Shown: positions 1 to 9,164, numbered from the stretch's first letter. The stretch is 43,256 bases of DNA from Muribaculaceae bacterium Isolate-036 (Harlan) (GCA_003833075.1 RIAY01000019.1:1-43256); one strand, 5' to 3'. The notes: generated by a model not told the origin, from the sequence alone. Made by a program: numbers and translations.

Positions 1-27
1 GGAAATTTTTAGTTTCATGTCAGCCAT
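1..27 (-). CDS. 5' end of an unidentified gene running off the window
   Basis: Only nine codons are inside the window: reading leftwards from 27 they give MADMKLKIS, with a second possible start at the fourth codon. The reason to accept it is the well-formed Bacteroidetes promoter just upstream on the same strand (61-92), which would start transcription near position 55. The product cannot be recognised from so few residues. The inverted repeat over its promoter suggests that a repressor controls it. Confidence 0.35.
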
Positions 28-60
28 GGCAACGATATTTATTGTCGCTACATGGTGCTA

Positions 61-92
61 CAAAGTTACAAATAAAATTTGACATATACAAA
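61..92 (-). promoter_or_regulatory. Promoter of the divergent minus-strand gene
   Basis: On the minus strand TTTG (92-89) is followed after 20 nt by TAACTTTG (68-61), a full match to the Bacteroidetes -33/-7 consensus. It reads towards the start codon at 27. Confidence 0.6.
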
Positions 93-100
93 TATGTCAA
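79..100. promoter_or_regulatory. Operator-like perfect inverted repeat
   Basis: TTGACATAT (79-87), a 4-nt spacer and ATATGTCAA (92-100) form a perfect 9-bp inverted repeat. It covers the -33 box of the minus-strand promoter, where a dimeric repressor would block RNA polymerase. No U-tract follows on either strand, so it is not a terminator. The regulator is unknown. Confidence 0.45.
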
Positions 101-121
101 TCTGTATTTTACAGAAATCTT

Positions 122-235
122 ACTGATAAACTACCGACATCCATCGCCGACCGCGTCATATCCATGGCAGACGGACACATCATCGCGGAAGAAGAAATCC
201 ACCAGGGATTTCCTCAGTTAAAAAATAATTGCTAA
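122..235 (+). pseudogene. Possible remnant of an ABC-transporter ATPase C-terminus
   Basis: An open frame ending at the TAA of 233-235 encodes about 37 residues, including IADRVISMADGHIIAEEE. This resembles the end of ABC-transporter ATP-binding proteins of the LolD/MacB type, where a '(A)DRV..M.DG.I' segment closes the domain. The frame is closed upstream by a TGA at 80-82, there is no plausible start, and the rest of the ATPase is absent. I read it as a decayed fragment. The likeness rests on a short motif, and chance coding is a real alternative. Confidence 0.25.
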
Positions 236-240
236 CTTTG
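233..240 (+). promoter_or_regulatory. -7 promoter element for the DUF3467-cysS unit
   Basis: TAACTTTG matches the Bacteroidetes -7 consensus, with a weak TTTC about 20 nt upstream. Transcription would start near 246, leaving a leader of about 75 nt before the ATG at 322. Confidence 0.55.
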
Positions 241-321
241 TTTTATAATCAATCTAAAAATTCACAGGCGGCAACGGCACTTACAGCTCCGAAACCGTCT
301 CCACTTACAAACAGACATAAA

Positions 322-606
322 ATGGAAAATAAAGAAAATCAGCTTCAGATTCAGCTCCGTCCGGAAGTTGCCGACGGCAAATACACCAACCTCGCGATGA
401 TCGGTCATGGTCCCAACGAGTTCCTCATCGATTTTATCTTCGCAGCCCCGGGAATGCCCCAGGCTCCTGTTGTAAGCCGCGTAATGATGACTCCGGAGAA
501 CGCAAAACAGCTTCTTTTCGCCCTTACCGACAACATCAAGAAGTATGAGGCTCAGTTCGGAGAAATCATGCCACGCAATGTAAAACCCGGCATAGCCAAC
601 AACTGA
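322..606 (+). CDS. DUF3467 domain protein
   Basis: A 94-residue cytosolic protein of the DUF3467 family, whose function is not established. The segment from about residue 15 to 80 ([24 protein letters not shown], then [23 protein letters not shown]) is characteristic of the family. It has no signal peptide or membrane segment. A longer open frame begins at 229, but that part lies over the promoter and leader, and the ATG at 322 starts exactly where family similarity begins. cysS follows after 25 nt with no terminator between, so the two are probably co-transcribed. Confidence 0.85.
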   Translation: MENKENQLQIQLRPEVADGKYTNLAMIGHGPNEFLIDFIFAAPGMPQAPVVSRVMMTPENAKQLLFALTDNIKKYEAQFGEIMPRNVKPGIANN

Positions 607-631
607 TTCAATCAATAACAGCACCCAAACG

Positions 632-2104
632 ATGGAACACAACTTATTTCTCTACAACTCGCTGAAACGCACGAAACAGCTCTTCAAGCCCCTGCATGAG
701 GGTCATGTAGGGATGTATGTATGCGGACCGACAGTCTACGGCGATGCCCATCTCGGACATGCCCGCCCTGCAATCACGTTCGACATTCTGTTCCGTTATC
801 TCCGACATCTCGGATATAAGGTCCGCTATGTACGCAACATAACCGATGTCGGTCATCTTGAGCATGACGCGGATTCTGGTGAAGACAAGATTGCCAAGAA
901 AGCTCGTCTCGAACAGCTGGAGCCAATGGAGGTTGTGCAGCTATACCTGAACCGCTACCATCATGATATGGAAGCGCTCAATGTATTGCCGCCAAGCATC
1001 GAGCCTCATGCATCGGGACACATAATCGAACAGATCGAATATGTCAAGAAAATTCTTGAAGCGGGATATGCCTATGAAAGCCAAGGCTCTGTATATTTCG
1101 ATGTGGAGAAATATAACAAAGACCACAGATACGGAATCCTTTCCGGCAGAAACATAGAAGACCTCCAGAACACGACCCGTGCCCTCGACGGTCAGGAAGA
1201 GAAACGTAATCCGATGGATTTCGCCCTTTGGAAAAAGGCTTCTCCTGAACACATCATGCACTGGCCATCCCCCTGGAGCGAAGGGTTTCCCGGGTGGCAT
1301 CTTGAGTGCTCCACGATGGGTGAGAAATACCTCGGCGAGAAGTTCGACATACATGGAGGCGGTCTTGACCTCATGTTCCCCCACCATGAATGTGAAATCG
1401 CGCAGAGCGTGGCGGCTCAGGGACACGAAGCCGTCAACTACTGGATCCACAACAATATGATTACCATCGAAGGGAAAAAGATGGGGAAATCATATAACAA
1501 CTTCATCACGCTCGAACAATTCTTCGAAGGCAGTCATCCGCTTCTGACGCAGGCATACTCACCGATGGTGATACGCTTTTTCATACTGCAGGCACAATAC
1601 AGGAGCACCGTAGATTTCTCCAATGATGCTCTTCAGGCTGCGGAAAAGGCTTTGCAGAAGATGCTTGACATATACCGCCGTCTTCAGAATCTGCTGCCTG
1701 CCGAGAAATCGACTGTCGAGGTTCCCGACTTTATGACGCAGGCATACGAAGCGATGGACGATGACCTGAACACTCCGATTGTGATCGCCACATTGTTCGA
1801 AGCCGGAAAGATAATCAACTCCGCGACCGACGGAAATGCCAAGCTTAACGCCGAAGATCTCTCCCGTCTGCGTCTGCTGTTCGACACAATGCTTGTTGAC
1901 TTGCTTGGCATCAAGACAGGCACCGATGAAGCGGGAGCCGACATAAAACCCTTCGAGGGGGCGGTAGACCTGCTGATGGACATCCGCAAGAACGCGAAGG
2001 AACAGAAAGACTGGGCGACTTCAGACCTAATCCGTGACAAGCTCGCCGCACTCGGCTTCAATGTCAAAGACACCAAGCAAGGAGTGGAATGGAGTCTTAA
2101 TTAA
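632..2104 (+). CDS. cysS: Cysteine--tRNA ligase
   Basis: Class I aminoacyl-tRNA synthetase that charges tRNA(Cys) in the cytosol. At 490 residues it is slightly longer than the E. coli enzyme (461). The ATP-binding HIGH motif is HLGH (residues 40-43) and the KMSKS loop is KMGKS (283-287), with Gly in place of the first Ser. The zinc site is recognisable as C31 (in CGPTVY), C226 (HLECS), H251 and E255 (HHECE). The C-terminal helical DALR-like region is present. It lies downstream of DUF3467 and is followed by a strong intrinsic terminator. Confidence 0.97.
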   Translation: MEHNLFLYNSLKRTKQLFKPLHEGHVGMYVCGPTVYGDAHLGHARPAITFDILFRYLRHLGYKVRYVRNITDVGHLEHDADSGEDKIAKKARLEQLEPMEVVQLYLNRYHHDMEALNVLPPSIEPHASGHIIEQIEYVKKILEAGYAYESQGSVYFDVEKYNKDHRYGILSGRNIEDLQNTTRALDGQEEKRNPMDFALWKKASPEHIMHWPSPWSEGFPGWHLECSTMGEKYLGEKFDIHGGGLDLMFPHHECEIAQSVAAQGHEAVNYWIHNNMITIEGKKMGKSYNNFITLEQFFEGSHPLLTQAYSPMVIRFFILQAQYRSTVDFSNDALQAAEKALQKMLDIYRRLQNLLPAEKSTVEVPDFMTQAYEAMDDDLNTPIVIATLFEAGKIINSATDGNAKLNAEDLSRLRLLFDTMLVDLLGIKTGTDEAGADIKPFEGAVDLLMDIRKNAKEQKDWATSDLIRDKLAALGFNVKDTKQGVEWSLN

Positions 2105-2123
2105 TACTCAATTTAAGTTATTC

Positions 2124-2157
2124 GCCGTCAGTATTAGGTTACTGACGGCTTTTTTTA
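2124..2157 (+). terminator. Intrinsic terminator after cysS
   Basis: A perfect 9-bp stem, GCCGTCAGT (2124-2132) and ACTGACGGC (2141-2149), with an 8-nt loop is followed by a run of T. It ends the DUF3467-cysS transcript and isolates the hmu operon. Confidence 0.92.
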
Positions 2158-2193
2158 TGCCGTTATCACAAAAAATTACCCCGATTTTAAGTA

Positions 2194-2224
2194 TTGCCCA
2201 CCCCTCTTTTTCAATCTAATTTTG
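2194..2224 (+). promoter_or_regulatory. Promoter of the hmu-type heme operon
   Basis: TTG (2194-2196), 20 nt, then TAATTTTG (2217-2224) fits the Bacteroidetes -33/-7 pattern. The predicted start is near 2230, some 25 nt before the first ATG. I see no clear Fur-box palindrome here. Confidence 0.6.
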
Positions 2225-2255
2225 CACCCGGAAATAACTCAAAATTAAATTATCA

Positions 2256-2732
2256 ATGAAAAAGTTTACAACGATCTTCGCAACAATGATGCTTTGCATC
2301 GGTCTTTCAACGGGTTTCACATCGTGTTCCGACAATGAAGAGGATCAGCCGGCGGCACCTGCCGCAAAAAGTGTCGAAGGAGCATATCTCGGTGACATGA
2401 CATGCTCTGTAATGGGTTCGGAATCGACATTCGAGGACATGACATTCACTCTTGCAGCTACAGACGACGCCACTGTGTCCCTGACTATGTCTTCGTTCGG
2501 AGAGCCGCCGATGCAGGTGCCCGAAATCACAATCCCCGACATAAAGGTATCCGGAGAGAACGGCACATACACTCTCGCCACAACGAATTTCGACACCGAG
2601 TCAAACGGCAAAAAGATATCAGGAGTAGTTCAGGGAACTTTCGCCGACAACACCCTCGACGTGAAAATCAATCTTCAATACGGCAACATGCCTATGCCGC
2701 TTATCTGTTCTTTCACAGCTACTAAGAAATAA
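2256..2732 (+). CDS. Surface lipoprotein in the HmuY position (calycin-like)
   Basis: A 158-residue lipoprotein. A type II signal peptide ends in the lipobox GFTSC (lipidated C24). The following SDNEED is an acidic stretch like the Bacteroidetes lipoprotein export signal, which predicts display on the outside of the cell. The remainder, a strand-rich stretch starting VEGAYLGDMTCSV, resembles the calycin-like beta-barrel lipoproteins of Bacteroides. In Porphyromonas gingivalis the matching slot holds the hemophore HmuY, but this protein is shorter and not recognisably HmuY. I infer a heme or porphyrin binding or delivery role from position only. hmuR starts 5 nt downstream. Confidence 0.7.
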   Translation: MKKFTTIFATMMLCIGLSTGFTSCSDNEEDQPAAPAAKSVEGAYLGDMTCSVMGSESTFEDMTFTLAATDDATVSLTMSSFGEPPMQVPEITIPDIKVSGENGTYTLATTNFDTESNGKKISGVVQGTFADNTLDVKINLQYGNMPMPLICSFTATKK

Positions 2733-2737
2733 ACAGG

Positions 2738-4882
2738 ATGTCGCGGAAACTTGCAAGTACAATCATCGCGCTCTGCGCATCGTTTCTTTCAGTCAATGCC
2801 CTTGCCGACACCTTCGCCGGCAAGGTGCTTGACGGAGAGGGTGCTCCGCTTATCGGTGCGGTGGTTCGCATTCCGGACATGAAAGAAACTGCCGTGACCG
2901 ATGGAGACGGTTGTTTCAGATTCATACTGAAGACAAGCAAACCGGTAAAGGCATCAGTCTCTTATGTAGGTTTCATAACCGACACCTATATACTGAAACC
3001 TGCAGGCATCGGCAACCCGCAGATCATACGAATGTCTCCAGACGAGACAGCTCTCGGCGAAGTGGTTGTCACGGCTACCCGCACACCTAAAACGCTCAAG
3101 GACGCCCCCGTTGTCACAAGGCTTATATCTGCGGAAGATATTGCCAGGACTGACGCCACCAATATCCAGGATCTCCTTACAGAAGAGATTCCGGGACTGG
3201 AATTCGGATTTGCCATGAGTCAGGAGACATCTCTGAATATGAGCGGTTTCGGAGGGAATGCAATCCTTTTTCTCGTTGATGGCGAACGACTCGCAGGCGA
3301 GACGATGGACAACGTGGACTATAACCGTCTGAACCTTGACAATGTCGGGCAGGTGGAGATTGTGAAAGGCGCGTCATCGGCTCTTTACGGCGCCAATGCC
3401 GTAGGTGGCGTGATTAACCTCATCTCAAAGGAAGACAAACGCCCCTGGCATGTTAATATCAATTCACGCTACCGTTCGGCTGGAAACGAATGGCGCTCCG
3501 GTGGCTCTGTAAGCCTCAACGTGGGGAAAGTATACTCCAACACCTCTGTGCAGCATTCGACTGTGGAGACTGTAAGACTCACGGATGCTTTCGATACGGA
3601 ATCAAAAATCCATGAAGTCTTCGGGGGAAGTACGGTCAATGTGAAGGAACGGCTGACATTCAGGGCAACCGACAACCTCCGTTTTATCGCAAGAGGGGGA
3701 TATTTCTTCCGCACAAGCAATCGGGCGAACTATACAGACCATTACCACGACTATTCCGGAGGTCTGAGGTCGGTATGGGATATAGATGATTCCCGGAACC
3801 TTGAGATTTCATACAGTTACGACCAGTATGACAAGGCAAGATTCATATCCGGCAACCGCACTGACGACCATGACTACAGCAACCGGCAGCACATCATCCA
3901 TGCTCTCTATTCTCATTTCTGGGGAAACAACGCCATTACCGCCGGAGCCGACTTCATGCATGATTATCTGACAACATATCAGTTTACAGAAGGAGGCAAC
4001 CACTCACAGAACACGATAGATGCCTTCGTGCAGTTCGATTATTCTCCGGCTTCATGGTTTAATGTAATCGCAAGTGTCCGCGAGGATTATTTCTCCGAAT
4101 CAAGGAGCAACGCCTTGACTGCGAGAGTAGCAACCATGTTCAAGCTGAGACCGTTTTCGATACGCGCCTCATATTCAGGAGGATTCCGGGCACCCACGTT
4201 AAAGGAAATGTACATGGACTTTGACATGGCGGGAATACAGATGATATACGGCAACCCGGATCTGAAACCGGAAAGAAGTCATAATTTCAACATCGCTTTG
4301 GAACGTACGGGGCATATACGTGGCACCCATCTGGGAGGATCATACAGTTTCACTGCAAACGGCTATTACAACTACTACAACAGCCGCATAACCACGACGG
4401 ATTTTCCCGGAGACGCATTCCGCGAGGAGGGAGCCATCTATTGTAATGAAAAGGGTGTGAAAGTCGCCGGACTCGACATCAATGCAAGATATCGCTCTCT
4501 TATGGGACTCGGACTCTCTGCAAGCTATAACTATCTGCATGTGGGCGGAAACTCCATAGACTCGCAGTTCTCCCAGCCTCGGCCGCATTCCGCGACATGG
4601 AGAATAGATTTTGAAAAACGGCTATGCAGTGTCTATAAATTCTATGCCTCCCTGTCTGGGCGTTATCTGGCAAAACCCGTGAGCAGACATGATACGGATG
4701 AAGCATATTCGCTCTGGAAATTCACTTTCCAGCAACAGGTCTGGAAAGGGATAAACATAAATTTCATCATAGACAATCTATTGAACTACAAACCGGATAT
4801 TTATTATTGGAATTCCGCGCCGACAACAGGACGGACATACTCCATAGGCTTGTCTATGGATATCGACGACTTTTTTAAGTAA
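2738..4882 (+). CDS. hmuR: TonB-dependent outer-membrane heme receptor HmuR
   Basis: A 714-residue outer-membrane receptor for energised uptake, probably of heme. In order: signal peptide (about 1-23), carboxypeptidase-regulatory-like beta-sandwich (about 25-100), TonB box EVVVTATRT (108-116), plug (about 117-235) with VEIVKGASSALYGANAVGGVINL, then a beta-barrel. The FRAP (483-486) and NPDL (506-509) boxes that mark heme and hemoglobin receptors are both present. The loop between them has no histidine, unlike classical heme receptors, but is rich in methionine (EMYMDFDMAGIQMIY). It sits between the surface lipoprotein and hmuS, as in hmuYRSTUV of P. gingivalis. Confidence 0.88.
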   Translation: MSRKLASTIIALCASFLSVNALADTFAGKVLDGEGAPLIGAVVRIPDMKETAVTDGDGCFRFILKTSKPVKASVSYVGFITDTYILKPAGIGNPQIIRMSPDETALGEVVVTATRTPKTLKDAPVVTRLISAEDIARTDATNIQDLLTEEIPGLEFGFAMSQETSLNMSGFGGNAILFLVDGERLAGETMDNVDYNRLNLDNVGQVEIVKGASSALYGANAVGGVINLISKEDKRPWHVNINSRYRSAGNEWRSGGSVSLNVGKVYSNTSVQHSTVETVRLTDAFDTESKIHEVFGGSTVNVKERLTFRATDNLRFIARGGYFFRTSNRANYTDHYHDYSGGLRSVWDIDDSRNLEISYSYDQYDKARFISGNRTDDHDYSNRQHIIHALYSHFWGNNAITAGADFMHDYLTTYQFTEGGNHSQNTIDAFVQFDYSPASWFNVIASVREDYFSESRSNALTARVATMFKLRPFSIRASYSGGFRAPTLKEMYMDFDMAGIQMIYGNPDLKPERSHNFNIALERTGHIRGTHLGGSYSFTANGYYNYYNSRITTTDFPGDAFREEGAIYCNEKGVKVAGLDINARYRSLMGLGLSASYNYLHVGGNSIDSQFSQPRPHSATWRIDFEKRLCSVYKFYASLSGRYLAKPVSRHDTDEAYSLWKFTFQQQVWKGININFIIDNLLNYKPDIYYWNSAPTTGRTYSIGLSMDIDDFFK

Positions 4883-4893
4883 GCTGTTAAAAT

Positions 4894-7800
4894 ATGACAC
4901 ACATCAGAAAAAAGATTATTTTACTCGGCATTGGTTGCGCCTTGACAATAGGCGCAACCGTCCTGCTATGGAAAAACTTTGCCTCGACAACACGCATTGC
5001 CTGCGTAAACTTTCAGGCAATCACGCTGGGACAGATGGCAAAAGCCAATGACAATTCATTCATAAAACTTGAAGAACTTGACGTTGACAGGCTCGACAAG
5101 GCATCTGATTACGACATGATACTTCTCAACGGAATGGGACTGAGAATAACAGATGAGCAGCGAAACAAGCTGACGGATGCCGCCGATAAAGGAACTCCCG
5201 TATATAGTTTTGCGGTGACAAACCCTCAGAACAATATCCTTTCGACAGACTCTATTGATGCCGAGTTTCTGAAACAATATATGACAGGGGGCAGACGCAA
5301 TTACCGCAATATGTTGAAATACATACGGAAATTCATCGATGGCAAAAAACTGTTTGCCGACACACCCGGAGACCCCGTGCTTACGTCTTCTTCCCTTATG
5401 TATTATCCGTCGGAGGAAGATGACCTGCAGTTTCCATCTGTCAACGCATTCGAAAAATTTCTGAAAGAGAAAGGGAAATGGAATCCTGATGCCCCGAAGA
5501 TAATACTGACCGGACAGATGGGCGTTCCTGAAGAACTGGTTGCAGAACTCGAGAAACGTGGCAATACTGTCTATCCTGTAAACGTTATTCAACGTTTCAT
5601 AGCCGGCGGGCATGCCGATTCCATAAAGATAAACGCCATCATAAACATGGCTCACGGACGAATGGGCGATCAGGTTGTCAGATATCTTGAGACACGAAAC
5701 ATTCCTTTGTTCTCTCCTCTCAATGTCAACAGAGATTATCATGAATGGGCAGATGACAAAATGGGCATGAGCGGTGGATTCATGTCTCAGAGTGTGGTGA
5801 CTCCCGAAATTGACGGTGCCATACGACCCTATTCACTTTTCGCTCATTACGAGGGGAAGGACGGTCTCCCTTATGTAGCTGCGATTCCGGACCGCCTGCA
5901 GGATTTCTCTTCTACTGTCAGCAACTATCTCTCCCTGCAGTCCCGTCCGAACAAAGAGAAGAGAATCGCAATCTTTTATTTCAAGGGACCCGGACAAAAT
6001 TCTCTTGTCGCGGAAGGAATGGAAGTGGCTCCCTCTCTGTTCAATGTGCTGCAGCGACTCCGGGAGGAAGGATATGATGTCGGAGCACTCCCCTCTTCCC
6101 CTGAAGCGCTTGAACGCATGATAAACGAAAACGGCAAAGTCTTCAACAGTTATGCCTTGGGGGCAATGGAAGATTTTGTAAATAAAACCAATCCCGAGAT
6201 AATTGATGTGAAAGACTACGACCGATGGTGTGCAATGGCTTTCTCAAAAAAGATGAGAAAAGAGATTGACACCGTTGACGGTGAGTTTCCGGGACATGGG
6301 CTGAACGATGGGAAAGGGAATCTCGCGCTGGCAAGACTCAGATTCGGCAATGTCGTGCTGATTCCGCAGACCGCCGCAGGTCTGGGCGATGATGATTTCA
6401 AGATTGTGCACGGCACTGACGCCGCTCCTCCGCACAATTATGTCGCCGCATACCTTTGGGCAAAATATGGTTTCAAGGCTGACGCTCTTGTTCACTTCGG
6501 CGCACACGGCTCCCTTGAGTTCACTCCGCGCAAGCAGGTGGCGCTCGGAAGCAACGATTGGCCCGACAGACTCGTAGGCGACATGCCACATTTCTATATC
6601 TACTCCACCTCGAACGTCGGAGAAGCCATGATGGCAAAACGCAGAAGCTACGCCGGAATCATAAATTACCTCACACCCCCTTTCATGGAAAGCAACGTAA
6701 GAGGAATTTATAAAAATCTTGCCGATGCCATAAATGAATACAACAAAACGCGCGCATTGGAAAACCCGGACCCGAAAGCGGTGTCGGAAGCTTCCCGTCT
6801 GGTAAAAAAACACACTGTCAAGCTGGGCATTCACCGTGAACTGCGGCTCGACAGCATACTGGGCAAGGGTTATTCAGCCGATGAAATAGCAAGAATCGAG
6901 AACTTCGCCGAAGAACTCGCCAATGAGAAAATCACAGGCGCGTCATATGTGATGGGTATGCCGTATTCTCCGGAACATATTCTGTCTACGGTCACGGCGA
7001 TGACAGTAGAGCCACTTGCGTTCAGTCTGCACAAACTAAAGGGAGGCAATCTCAAAAAACATCGTACCGATGCGAAGTCACTGATTACTTCACTGATAAA
7101 GAGCGGTAATGAATGTACGGATGCCGACTTGTGCCGGATCAGCGGTCTGACACAGGAATTGCTTGACAGTGCGAGAAAGACGCTGGCGACAATCGAAGGT
7201 TCCAAAGACATGTTCTCAAGAATGATGGTGATGGGTTCAATGATGCCGTCAGGAGGAGGGATACCCTTGAAAGTGGCGGAACGCAAGGCACCTGGACGCA
7301 GACACGCCATGATTCCGGGCATGTCACCGGAGAAAGCCCTTGAAATGGCACGTAAGATGGGGGCAGATGAAGCTGCCATAAAAAAGATGGAGGCTGCAAT
7401 GAAACGCAATCAACCGAAAGGGAGGGCAATGCAGAAAGGGAACCATCACAAAATGCAGGGAAACGGTATTTCACCCGAAGAGACAGAATTTGCTCTGGCA
7501 GTGAACGAGATTGAAAGAGCCTTGAAAAACGCAGGCATATACCAAAAGGCTCTCCGCAACAGCCCCGAAGCTGAAATGGTCTCGCTTCTGAATGCTCTTG
7601 ACGGAGGATACATATCCCCGACATCCGGAGGCGATCCGGTATTGAATCCCAATGTATTGCCCACGGGACGCAACATGTTTGCAGTAAATGCCGAAGAGAC
7701 ACCTTCCGCGATAGCATGGGAGAAAGGGAAATCGCTCGCCGACAACACCATATCCCTTTACCGCAAGGCTCACAACGACTCTTTGCCGCGAAAAGTAAGC

Positions 7801-9162
7801 TACACGCTGTGGAGCAGCGAATTTATAGAGACTGAGGGCGCTACAATTGCTCAGATTCTTTATATGCTTGGAGTGGAACCGGTAAGAGACGCATTCGGCA
7901 GAGTGACAGATCTTGCGCTTATTCCTTCCGAAAAATTAGGTCGTCCACGAATAGATGTGGTGGTTCAGACTTCGGGTCAGCTTCGGGACCTTGCCGCTTC
8001 CCGGCTCTTCCTTATCAGCAGAGCGGTCAGAATGGCAGCAGAAGCCAACGACAGCAAATTTCCGAATTATGTAGCAGAGGGTGTTGTGGAATCTGAAAAA
8101 CACCTCGTTGACAAAGGCGTTTCACCCAAGGATGCAAGAAAGCTGTCGACATCACGTGTCTTCGGAGGTGTCAACGGCAACTACGGAAGCGGAATCCAGG
8201 CGATGGTGGAAGCCGGCGACAGATGGGAGAATCCATCCGAAATCGCCGACACCTATATTCAGAACATGGGTGCCTCATACGATAGCGAAGAGGAATGGGA
8301 GCAACTCCGCGACTATGCTTTCGAAGCCGCGCTCACAAGAACAGATGTTGTGGTGCAGCCCCGTCAGAGCAACACATGGGGTGCGCTCAGCCTTGACCAC
8401 GTGTATGAATTTATGGGCGGCATGAATCTGGCGGTGAGAAATGTTACCGGGAAAGAGCCGGAAGCATATCTCAGCGATTACCGCAACCGCAACAACGTCC
8501 GTATGCAGGAAGTAAAGGAGGCTATCGGAGTGGAAAGCCGAACCACAATACTCAATCCTTCATATATAAAAGAAAAGATGAAAGGTGGTGCCGGCGATGC
8601 CTCGGCAATGGCGGATGTCATCCGCAACACATATGGTTGGAACGTGATGAAACCCGATGTGATTGACGATGAACTCTGGAACGACATCTATGACACATAT
8701 GTGAGAGATAAAAACGGACTGGGAATGGAAAAATATTTTTCCGAAACCAATCCGGCTGCCCTGCAGGAAATGACGGCTGTAATGCTGGAAACCATCCGCA
8801 AAGGGATGTGGGACGCATCAGACGAACAGACGAAGGCACTTGCCGACCTACATGCCCGCATGGTTGAGAAACATGGAGCCGCATGCTCCGGATTCGTATG
8901 CGACAACAGCAGGTTGCGCGACTTCATCAAATCAAATATCACGAAGGAATCGGCTGCGGCATACGATGCATCGGTGGCATCGGTCAGGGCGGAGAATATA
9001 CAAGACGGGAACGACGGTCAGGTCATGAAACGTGAGGAACTGAACAAGACCGAAACCACGACCAACCGAATAAACGGTCTTACCGTAGCTCTGTCAATTG
9101 TCGCGGCTCTCATAATAATGGTGGCGGTGATCAGACGTCGCCGTAAAAATGCGGGGGAATAA
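4894..9162 (+). CDS. hmuS: CobN/magnesium-chelatase-like protein HmuS
   Basis: A 1422-residue homologue of CobN, the large subunit of cobaltochelatase, in the heme operon context in which such proteins are called HmuS. The family signature HFGAHGSLEF lies at 534-543, with H534, H538 and E542 as likely metal or porphyrin ligands. Unlike cytosolic CobN it has a hydrophobic helix at each end (about 7-25, and about 1392-1412 before an RRRRK stop-transfer cluster), so the body is probably tethered to the inner membrane. A basic, Met- and His-rich linker spans about 775-858. No ChlI/ChlD-type ATPase partner is nearby, which fits metal removal from heme better than ATP-driven insertion. That direction is inferred from work on related HmuS proteins, not shown here. 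The gap to hmuR is 11 nt, to hmuT 2 nt. Confidence 0.88.
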   Translation: MTHIRKKIILLGIGCALTIGATVLLWKNFASTTRIACVNFQAITLGQMAKANDNSFIKLEELDVDRLDKASDYDMILLNGMGLRITDEQRNKLTDAADKGTPVYSFAVTNPQNNILSTDSIDAEFLKQYMTGGRRNYRNMLKYIRKFIDGKKLFADTPGDPVLTSSSLMYYPSEEDDLQFPSVNAFEKFLKEKGKWNPDAPKIILTGQMGVPEELVAELEKRGNTVYPVNVIQRFIAGGHADSIKINAIINMAHGRMGDQVVRYLETRNIPLFSPLNVNRDYHEWADDKMGMSGGFMSQSVVTPEIDGAIRPYSLFAHYEGKDGLPYVAAIPDRLQDFSSTVSNYLSLQSRPNKEKRIAIFYFKGPGQNSLVAEGMEVAPSLFNVLQRLREEGYDVGALPSSPEALERMINENGKVFNSYALGAMEDFVNKTNPEIIDVKDYDRWCAMAFSKKMRKEIDTVDGEFPGHGLNDGKGNLALARLRFGNVVLIPQTAAGLGDDDFKIVHGTDAAPPHNYVAAYLWAKYGFKADALVHFGAHGSLEFTPRKQVALGSNDWPDRLVGDMPHFYIYSTSNVGEAMMAKRRSYAGIINYLTPPFMESNVRGIYKNLADAINEYNKTRALENPDPKAVSEASRLVKKHTVKLGIHRELRLDSILGKGYSADEIARIENFAEELANEKITGASYVMGMPYSPEHILSTVTAMTVEPLAFSLHKLKGGNLKKHRTDAKSLITSLIKSGNECTDADLCRISGLTQELLDSARKTLATIEGSKDMFSRMMVMGSMMPSGGGIPLKVAERKAPGRRHAMIPGMSPEKALEMARKMGADEAAIKKMEAAMKRNQPKGRAMQKGNHHKMQGNGISPEETEFALAVNEIERALKNAGIYQKALRNSPEAEMVSLLNALDGGYISPTSGGDPVLNPNVLPTGRNMFAVNAEETPSAIAWEKGKSLADNTISLYRKAHNDSLPRKVSYTLWSSEFIETEGATIAQILYMLGVEPVRDAFGRVTDLALIPSEKLGRPRIDVVVQTSGQLRDLAASRLFLISRAVRMAAEANDSKFPNYVAEGVVESEKHLVDKGVSPKDARKLSTSRVFGGVNGNYGSGIQAMVEAGDRWENPSEIADTYIQNMGASYDSEEEWEQLRDYAFEAALTRTDVVVQPRQSNTWGALSLDHVYEFMGGMNLAVRNVTGKEPEAYLSDYRNRNNVRMQEVKEAIGVESRTTILNPSYIKEKMKGGAGDASAMADVIRNTYGWNVMKPDVIDDELWNDIYDTYVRDKNGLGMEKYFSETNPAALQEMTAVMLETIRKGMWDASDEQTKALADLHARMVEKHGAACSGFVCDNSRLRDFIKSNITKESAAAYDASVASVRAENIQDGNDGQVMKREELNKTETTTNRINGLTVALSIVAALIIMVAVIRRRRKNAGE

Positions 9163-9164
9163 CG

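Noticed and set aside
229..321. N-terminal extension of the DUF3467 protein
   Set aside because: It overlaps the -7 box and leader, and the added residues do not resemble the family. The ATG at 322 matches the family start.
5056..5742. 228-codon open frame on the minus strand inside hmuS
   Set aside because: It is antisense to a well-conserved coding region, and its translation resembles no family I know. It is a shadow frame.
4894..9162. HmuS as cobalamin-pathway CobN
   Set aside because: No cobalamin genes are nearby. It has membrane anchors and sits in a canonical hmu gene order, so the heme assignment is better supported.
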